The notes beneath the pieces are model-generated. The model did no database searches and was not told the origin of the DNA. It saw only the letters and a list, made by a program, of their open reading frames with translations. Shown in pieces: positions 1-4,353 of a stretch of 5,970 nt of DNA. Numbering within the stretch: position 1 is the first letter of the stretch; every line of letters starts with the position of its first letter. The stretch is from Candidatus Adiutrix sp. (GTDB taxonomy: Bacteria; Desulfobacterota; Desulfarculia; Adiutricales; Adiutricaceae): assembly GCA_031283395.1 (NCBI GenBank), contig JAITBV010000208.1, forward strand, positions 1-5,970, given 5' to 3'. The position numbers were made by a program, and so were the translations under genes.

Positions 1-309
1 GGGCACCTGCCCTGAAAAGACCAGGACGGGGGTGGAGTCCAGGTTGGCCCCGGCCAGGCCCGTTACGGTGTTGGTGGCCCCGGGGCCGCTGGTGACCAGG
101 ACCACCCCGGGCCGGCCGGTGACCCGGGCGTAGCCTTCGGCCGCGTGGACGGCCGCCTGTTCATGCCGGGTCAGGATAAAACGCAGCCCGCTCCGGGACA
201 GGTGATGATGAATATCTATGGTGGCGGCGCCGGGATAACCGAAAACGACCTCCACCCCCTCTTTTTTCCAGCACTCGATGAGAATTTGAGCGCCTGTCAG
301 CTCCGTCAT
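1..309 (-). CDS. ilvB: Acetolactate synthase (AHAS) large subunit, N-terminal fragment
   Basis: This is the start of the thiamine-diphosphate enzyme that condenses two pyruvates to acetolactate, or pyruvate with 2-oxobutyrate, in the first common step of valine, leucine and isoleucine synthesis in the cytoplasm. The 103 visible residues lie within the N-terminal pyrimidine-binding domain. Seen directly: [16 protein letters not shown] at residues 4-19, the GYPG motif at 24-27, [15 protein letters not shown] at 48-62 containing Glu50 (aligned with the catalytic glutamate that activates the cofactor), and TSGPGATN at 73-80. The family is about 550-600 residues long, so most of the gene lies beyond the left edge. 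The ATG start is preceded by AGGG nine bases upstream, and the gap to the preceding small gene is 5 bases. GYPG is followed by [10 protein letters not shown], where many homologues have a form like GAVLPIYDAL. Other ThDP enzymes (glyoxylate carboligase, pyruvate oxidase) share this fold, but the TGAQI opening and motif spacing favour AHAS. Whether it is the ilvB, ilvI or ilvG form cannot be decided from this fragment. Confidence 0.93.
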   Translation of the reverse strand, partial: MTELTGAQILIECWKKEGVEVVFGYPGAATIDIHHHLSRSGLRFILTRHEQAAVHAAEGYARVTGRPGVVLVTSGPGATNTVTGLAGANLDSTPVLVFSGQVP

Positions 310-314
310 TTTAG

Positions 315-536
315 TCAACCCTGGTGGCGCTCCAGAAAAGCCTGGATCTTGTCTTTGACCGCCAGCTTGGCTTTCTGGATTTTTTTTCGCTCCAGATCCT
401 CTTCCGGTGACAGATAGGGGCGGTGGTTCATTTCTTCCAGCTGGCTTTCAAAAGACTGATGCCGGGCCACCATCTCCGCCAGTTCCGGATTCTCTGAGGC
501 CAATTGAGCCAGGAGGGCTTTTTCATGCGTTTCCAT
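315..536 (-). CDS. YdcH-like DUF465 small protein
   Basis: This is a 73-residue, highly charged, helical protein of the YdcH/DUF465 type, whose molecular role is not established. Seen directly: [20 protein letters not shown] at residues 4-23, the family-typical histidine with a following E-x-x-L pattern ([11 protein letters not shown], 26-36), the YLSPEED turn at 41-47, and a C-terminal [14 protein letters not shown] helix at 51-64. The whole reads as a short antiparallel coiled-coil hairpin with no signal peptide or membrane segment. The ATG at 536 is preferred over an in-frame GTG at 548, because GAGGTGG sits eight bases before the ATG and the GTG itself falls inside that ribosome-binding site. 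The GTG start would give 77 residues. The gene begins just after the lptD stop and ends 5 bases before ilvB, so it is probably co-translated with both. An A8 run (380-387, coding sense) encodes Lys51-Lys52. Family assignment is confident, function unknown. Confidence 0.88.
   Translation of the reverse strand: METHEKALLAQLASENPELAEMVARHQSFESQLEEMNHRPYLSPEEDLERKKIQKAKLAVKDKIQAFLERHQG
319..322 (-). promoter_or_regulatory. Probable ribosome-binding site of ilvB
   Basis: On the minus strand this reads AGGG, nine bases before the ilvB ATG at 309. It lies within the last codons of the DUF465 gene, whose stop is 5 bases from the ilvB start. The match is short, so termination-coupled reinitiation may matter more than the site itself. 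Confidence 0.45.
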
Positions 537-544
537 GGACGGTT

Positions 545-551
545 CCACCTC
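545..551 (-). promoter_or_regulatory. Ribosome-binding site of the DUF465 gene
   Basis: On the minus strand this reads GAGGTGG. Its first six bases are a perfect match to the core complementary to the 16S rRNA 3' end. It lies eight bases before the ATG at 536 and two bases after the lptD stop codon, so ribosomes finishing lptD would be placed on it. It decides the start against the GTG at 548, which is part of this motif. Confidence 0.75.
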
Positions 552-552
552 A

Positions 553-2997
553 TCAATCCGACGCGCCAGCGCCGCGGAAATTTATGGAGCCCAGACCCAT
601 AAGGTCGAATATCAGGCCCACGCTCTGTTCATGGTATATCTTGGAGTAAACCAGGGCCAGGCCGTAGCACTGGGCCTGATAGGCGAGCTGGGCCCTGTTT
701 TCCAGGGCCCGGTTGTTTTTGAGGTCGTAGCGGGTGAAGAGGTCGGTAGACCATTCGGAATTCAGCTTGAGGCTCAATTCACCCCGGGCTTCCTGGTAGG
801 TATCGCCCGGGAGGTATTTGGCCTCAGGCGTGTCGTAATCATAGGTCAGGGTCAGCCGGTCCCCGCGGCTGTCGGCCGCGGTCAGGCTCAGGTCATGGCT
901 TATGGCCCGGCCGGTGCGGGTGTTGAAGTTGGACACCAGCCGGGTGGAGAAATAGGGGTTGAAAAAGGCTTCCAGATAGGCTTCCAGGGGGCCGGAGCCC
1001 CGGTCGTAATAGTCAGTGTCGAAATAGCGGTCTCCGGGTCGTCTGGCCAGGTCGCTGTTGTCGGACAGTTCATAGCTGGTCCATAGCCCGAATTTCAGGA
1101 ATTGAAAATAGCTGTCAGTTGCCTGGGGCTGAATGCCTAAGGGCTGACCGTCCTCTTCGCCCGCTTCGGTCTCTGATCCTTCGGTTCCCCGGCCCGGGTT
1201 TTTGGCTAGCAGGCTGTTGGAAAGGCCGTAGCGCAGGGTTTGGCGCGGCAAACGGCGGTCGTGGTGGTCCCAATAGGGCAGCCGGCCCTGGCTCTCCGGG
1301 GCGCCGATGTAATTGAAGGCCACGGTGGGCGTTACCTGGTGTCGGGTGGCCGAAGCCCGGCCCGGGCCGCCTTCGAAAATGCGGCTGAAGGTGGTGGCCA
1401 GTTCCACTTCGGCCGAGCCGGTCATAAGGTTGTACCAGCGATCATGTCCGGCCGCGGCCCGGGAGGCGGGGTCGGGGGCTGAAGGCCGGCGGCCGGCGGC
1501 GGCGTAGGCGGCCATATCCAGGTCGCCGGCCACCTTTAAACTGGTCAGGCCCAGGGCCCTGGTCCAATCCACAGCGGGCCGCAGCCTGATCCGGTGCCCC
1601 GTTTCAGTGGTCTGGCTGTTTTCATCGGTCTGGCGGTAAAAATGGTCGTAGCGGGTGTTCAGCGAAAAACGCGGGATCTGGCGGTCTGAAACCAGGATAT
1701 CATCCAGGCTGCGGCCCACCAGGTCGTATTGGAGGGAGGGCAGGCGCTGCACGGTGTCATGATTACTTTTATGTTGGAGGTTATAGGTGTAGTGGAGCCC
1801 GGCCCGGGTCTGGGTCGGCCCGTCCAGCCTTTGGGCGTAAAGTTCGTTGGCCCGGTTGGGGTTCATGGCCTCGTTGATGGTGTGCCCGAAATTTGAGATG
1901 AAGGCCCTGGAACTTTGGTCGTAGCCGTCGGGGGCATTGGTGAATTCCCTGAGATAGAGGGGGTCGGAGGCCAGATCCAGGTTGAGGTTGAGATCCCAGT
2001 CTTCAAACCGGCCCCGGTTTTGGGCCCGCAGCCAGAAGCGTTCCCCCGTTTTACGGCTATCCGGGGAATTGGTGAAACTGTAAACGCGGTCGGCCCGGTC
2101 GTTGATATGGCTGACCTGCCAGAGGCCCCGTCCCCAGTCCAGGTGGTAGCGCCCCTCCAGGGTGGAGGACAGCCCCCGTTTTTCCCGCCAGACCGGGGTG
2201 TAGGTCAAATCATGGTTTTCGCCGGTGGCCCAAAAAAAAGGGAGGCCGGCCGTCAGGCCGTCTTTGGAGGAGATGGCCAGGTTCGGTCGGAGCAGACCGC
2301 TCTGGCGCTCGGTTTTGACCGGAAAAATGAAATAGGGAGTGGCGAAGAAGGGCAGGGTGCTGCCCGCGCCTTTTAAAACCACTCCCGTGGCCGAGGCGTA
2401 ACCGCCTTCGGTTACGGTCAGGTGTTCGGCCTGGATGGTCCAGGGCGGGGTAGGGCCGTCGCAGGTGGTGGCCGTCGCCTCGGCCGCCTGAAACTTCTTT
2501 TCACTCAGGCGTTCTATCACCGTGCCGCTTAAGTAGTAATGGCCGCGGGAGAAAAAGCCCCGGCCCTGATAGAGTTTAGCCATGGACAATTCCAGGTTGA
2601 CCGCGGCACGCTCGGCCTCCACCGTGAAATCAGGTGCCTGTAGGCGGACAGAGCCGGCCGCCTCCGCGACTCTGGTCTGGTTGCGCCAGACGACCCGGTC
2701 GGCCGTGAGAAGTTCCAGGCCGCGCCGGATGTTGACCCGGCCTATGAAATTCGTCAGGTCCGGTTTTTCGTCATATTCTATGCGGTCGGCCCGTATGATG
2801 ATCAGTTCCTGGCCCGGGATGCGGACTTCCACCTGATCGGTTTCCAATTCCCCGGCCGGAGGCAGGGCCGAAAGGTCATTCGAGCTGAAGCCAAGGAGGA
2901 TAATGGCCATAAACCAGAGGGGCAGACCGTGTGCCGGTCCGGTCCGGCTCTTTCTCCGCGGCCCGGCCCGGCCGTTTATGTCGGCGGGCGTTTTCAA
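553..2997 (-). CDS. lptD: LPS-assembly outer-membrane protein LptD (Imp/OstA)
   Basis: LptD is the outer-membrane barrel that, with the lipoprotein LptE, inserts lipopolysaccharide into the outer leaflet at the end of the Lpt bridge. The 814-residue length fits the family. Seen directly: a basic stretch (RRKSR, 14-18) then a hydrophobic core (LPLWFMAIILLGF, 25-37) with probable cleavage near LSA-LPP; an OstA/LptA-like periplasmic domain at about 55-205 (for example ADRIEYDEK and GRVNIRRG); then the barrel from about 215, with the family-typical TPYFIFPVKTERQSGLL (220-236) and RYHLDWG (283-289), ending in repeated aromatic strands and GLGSINF (801-807). There are only two cysteines, Cys179 (TTCDG) and Cys777 (QCYGL), aligned by context with one interdomain disulfide pair of the four-cysteine E. 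coli protein. The TTG start abuts the folC stop in the same frame, with GGAG nine bases upstream. The first ATG (codon 30) would remove the basic part of the signal peptide, so TTG is preferred. Likely hairpin-loop insertions are Ala/Pro-rich (499-517) and acidic (601-617). Confidence 0.95.
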   Translation of the reverse strand: MKTPADINGRAGPRRKSRTGPAHGLPLWFMAIILLGFSSNDLSALPPAGELETDQVEVRIPGQELIIIRADRIEYDEKPDLTNFIGRVNIRRGLELLTADRVVWRNQTRVAEAAGSVRLQAPDFTVEAERAAVNLELSMAKLYQGRGFFSRGHYYLSGTVIERLSEKKFQAAEATATTCDGPTPPWTIQAEHLTVTEGGYASATGVVLKGAGSTLPFFATPYFIFPVKTERQSGLLRPNLAISSKDGLTAGLPFFWATGENHDLTYTPVWREKRGLSSTLEGRYHLDWGRGLWQVSHINDRADRVYSFTNSPDSRKTGERFWLRAQNRGRFEDWDLNLNLDLASDPLYLREFTNAPDGYDQSSRAFISNFGHTINEAMNPNRANELYAQRLDGPTQTRAGLHYTYNLQHKSNHDTVQRLPSLQYDLVGRSLDDILVSDRQIPRFSLNTRYDHFYRQTDENSQTTETGHRIRLRPAVDWTRALGLTSLKVAGDLDMAAYAAAGRRPSAPDPASRAAAGHDRWYNLMTGSAEVELATTFSRIFEGGPGRASATRHQVTPTVAFNYIGAPESQGRLPYWDHHDRRLPRQTLRYGLSNSLLAKNPGRGTEGSETEAGEEDGQPLGIQPQATDSYFQFLKFGLWTSYELSDNSDLARRPGDRYFDTDYYDRGSGPLEAYLEAFFNPYFSTRLVSNFNTRTGRAISHDLSLTAADSRGDRLTLTYDYDTPEAKYLPGDTYQEARGELSLKLNSEWSTDLFTRYDLKNNRALENRAQLAYQAQCYGLALVYSKIYHEQSVGLIFDLMGLGSINFRGAGASD

Positions 2998-4335
2998 TCA
3001 GTTGGACTCCACCGGCCCCAGGCCCCGGAGAAAGGCCAGGCTTTCACCCACCGTGAACAGGGAACCGCTCAAAACCACCAGGTCCTCTGGTTCGGCTTCC
3101 GAGGCGGCGGTCTGGAAAGCGCCTTCCAGTTCGGGGTGAAGGCTGGTGGGGATAGGGGGCGGACCCAGGGCGGCCGTTATTTTATCCCTCAGGAGTTCCG
3201 GCGACGCGGCCCGGGTGAAGCGGGGCCGGGTCAGGTAGAGACGGTCGGCCAGCGGTAAAAGAGGCCCCAGGACATTGGTGATATCCTTGTCGGCCATGAC
3301 CCCCACCAGGAGATGAAGGCGCCGCCGAGGCAGGCCGGCCAGATGGTCGGCCAGGGCCAGGGCCCCGGCCGGATTGTGGGCCCCGTCCACCAGGAGGGGG
3401 GCTCGGGCCCGGGGGCCGGCCGGGGGCCAGGCTCCGGGGGGCCAGGTTTCAGTCCGGCCCGGCCAAGCCGCCCGGGCCAAGCCGGCCCGGAAGTGTTCGG
3501 CCCGGAGCCCAAAGCCCTGCTCCGTAAGGAGGCGGCTCAGGGCCAGGGCCACGGCGGCGTTGTCGATTTGGTGGGCGCCCGCCAGGCTCAGGGGCAGATC
3601 GGCCCAGGTCTCGCCGGCCTGGGTGAAACTGACCAGGGAGCGGCCGGCCTCGTCGCGGCCGGTGACCTTGGCTTCAAAATCGCGGCCCAGGGCTAGCCAT
3701 GGGCTGTTTTTTTCAGTGGCCGTTTGGGCGATGACCGCTTCGGCCTCGGGGTTCAGCTGGCCCGTGACCAGGGGGCGGCCGGGTTTGATGACCCCTGCTT
3801 TTTCAGCGGCTATGGCGGAAACGGTATCGCCCAGATGTTCGGTGTGGTCCAGGGAAACATTGGTGATGGCCGTAACCAGCGGTTCTATGACGTTGGTGGA
3901 ATCCATCCGGCCACCCAGCCCGGCTTCAATGACGGCCACCTCCACTTTTTGTTCCTGGAAATACATGAAGGCCAGAGCGGTGACGAATTCAAAAAATGTC
4001 GGCGGCGATTTCTGGTCAACCTGGGGCCAGACGCGGCTTAAGAGGCGCAACACATCCGTCTCGCTGATCAGGTCCGGGCCGACGACTATTCTCTCCCTGA
4101 AGGTCACCAGATGGGGCGAAGTGTAGAACCCGGTCCGGTAGCCGGCTTCGTCCAGCCCGCTTTTGAGCATGATCCCCACCGAACCCTTGCCGTTGGTGCC
4201 GGCCAGGTGGACGAGTTTGAGGCCCTTTTGGGGCTCTCCCAGGCGCGTCAGGAGGGTTCGCATGTTTTCCAGGCCGAACTTCATGCCGAATTTCTGCAGG
4301 TCGAACAGCCGCTGTATTTCTTCCTGGTAAGTCAT
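2998..4335 (-). CDS. folC: Folylpolyglutamate synthase / dihydrofolate synthase
   Basis: This Mur-ligase-family enzyme uses ATP to add glutamate to folates, and in bifunctional forms also to dihydropteroate to make dihydrofolate. It acts in the cytoplasm. Its 445 residues fit the family. Seen directly: opening LFDLQKFGMKFGLEN (10-24), P-loop AGTNGKGS (45-52), YTSPHL (71-76), EAGLGGRMDSTN (137-148), TNVSLDHTEHLG (158-169) with the metal-associated histidine His164, EKAGVIK (178-184) with Lys179 at the position that is carbamylated in characterised homologues, then the C-terminal domain with WPGR (291-294) and DGAHNPAG (317-324). Between those last two motifs lies a Trp/Pro/Ala-rich segment with a near-repeat, WPPGAWPPAG (298-307), which makes this linker about ten residues longer than I expect. 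The ATG start gives the usual N-terminus, but the 18-base gap after the helicase stop holds no clear Shine-Dalgarno sequence, so reinitiation is likely. Its stop codon abuts lptD. Whether it has both activities cannot be told from the sequence alone. Confidence 0.96.
   Translation of the reverse strand: MTYQEEIQRLFDLQKFGMKFGLENMRTLLTRLGEPQKGLKLVHLAGTNGKGSVGIMLKSGLDEAGYRTGFYTSPHLVTFRERIVVGPDLISETDVLRLLSRVWPQVDQKSPPTFFEFVTALAFMYFQEQKVEVAVIEAGLGGRMDSTNVIEPLVTAITNVSLDHTEHLGDTVSAIAAEKAGVIKPGRPLVTGQLNPEAEAVIAQTATEKNSPWLALGRDFEAKVTGRDEAGRSLVSFTQAGETWADLPLSLAGAHQIDNAAVALALSRLLTEQGFGLRAEHFRAGLARAAWPGRTETWPPGAWPPAGPRARAPLLVDGAHNPAGALALADHLAGLPRRRLHLLVGVMADKDITNVLGPLLPLADRLYLTRPRFTRAASPELLRDKITAALGPPPIPTSLHPELEGAFQTAASEAEPEDLVVLSGSLFTVGESLAFLRGLGPVESN
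3007..3010 (-). promoter_or_regulatory. Probable ribosome-binding site of lptD
   Basis: On the minus strand this reads GGAG, nine bases before the TTG at 2997, inside the last codons of folC. It supports starting lptD at the TTG and not at the ATG thirty codons in, which would lack the basic part of the signal peptide. The match is short, so confidence is moderate. Confidence 0.5.
3396..3426 (+). other. G-quadruplex-type motif within folC
   Basis: The plus (template) strand has G runs of 6, 3, 5 and 5 with loops of 3, 3 and 6 bases, and a further G6 run at 3435-3440. It covers codons for the linker between WPGR and DGAHNP in FolC. The same stretch contains CCCGGG and GGCCGGCC palindromes that could form competing hairpins, so quadruplex formation is less certain than at 4518-4538. 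Confidence 0.35.
3415..3444 (-). repeat. Two-copy imperfect 15-base tandem repeat in folC
   Basis: Two adjacent 15-base units, each beginning TGGCCCCC on the minus strand, encode WPPGA and WPPAG (FolC residues 298-307). The second half of the units differs, so this is an imperfect match. It sits in the extended linker before the conserved DGAHNP motif and may come from a small in-frame duplication. Confidence 0.4.
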
Positions 4336-4353
4336 GCTTCGGGGGCGGCCCGG

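Noticed and set aside
312..317. TTGACT just before the ilvB start, resembling a -35 element.
   Set aside because: No -10-like hexamer follows at a suitable distance in the GC-rich start of ilvB.
145..417. A plus-strand open frame of 90 codons ending in a tryptophan- and phenylalanine-rich segment like a membrane helix.
   Set aside because: It spans the opposite strand of ilvB and the DUF465 gene, both well supported. The hydrophobic tail is the complement of Lys/Glu codons.
537..548. GTG at 548 as the start of the DUF465 gene (77 residues).
   Set aside because: The GTG lies inside the GAGGTGG ribosome-binding site of the ATG at 536 and has no good site of its own upstream.
630..650. A TATACC-like hexamer in the 3' part of lptD as an internal promoter for DUF465-ilvB.
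   Set aside because: The matching -35 position reads TGGCCC or similar, far from consensus, so there is no support beyond one weak hexamer.
535..1086. A plus-strand open frame of 183 codons opposite the 3' end of lptD.
   Set aside because: It is rich in Gly, Val and Gln in the pattern expected from the complement of barrel codons, with no family resemblance and no clear ribosome-binding site.
1915..2376. A plus-strand open frame of 153 codons opposite the middle of lptD.
   Set aside because: It is a shadow of the lptD codons, low in complexity, with no domain or start signal.
3374..4126. A long plus-strand open frame opposite folC, about 250 codons.
   Set aside because: It is antisense to a confidently identified gene. 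Its translation is Arg/Ala/Ser-rich with no recognisable domain, and GC-rich codon bias commonly keeps such frames open.
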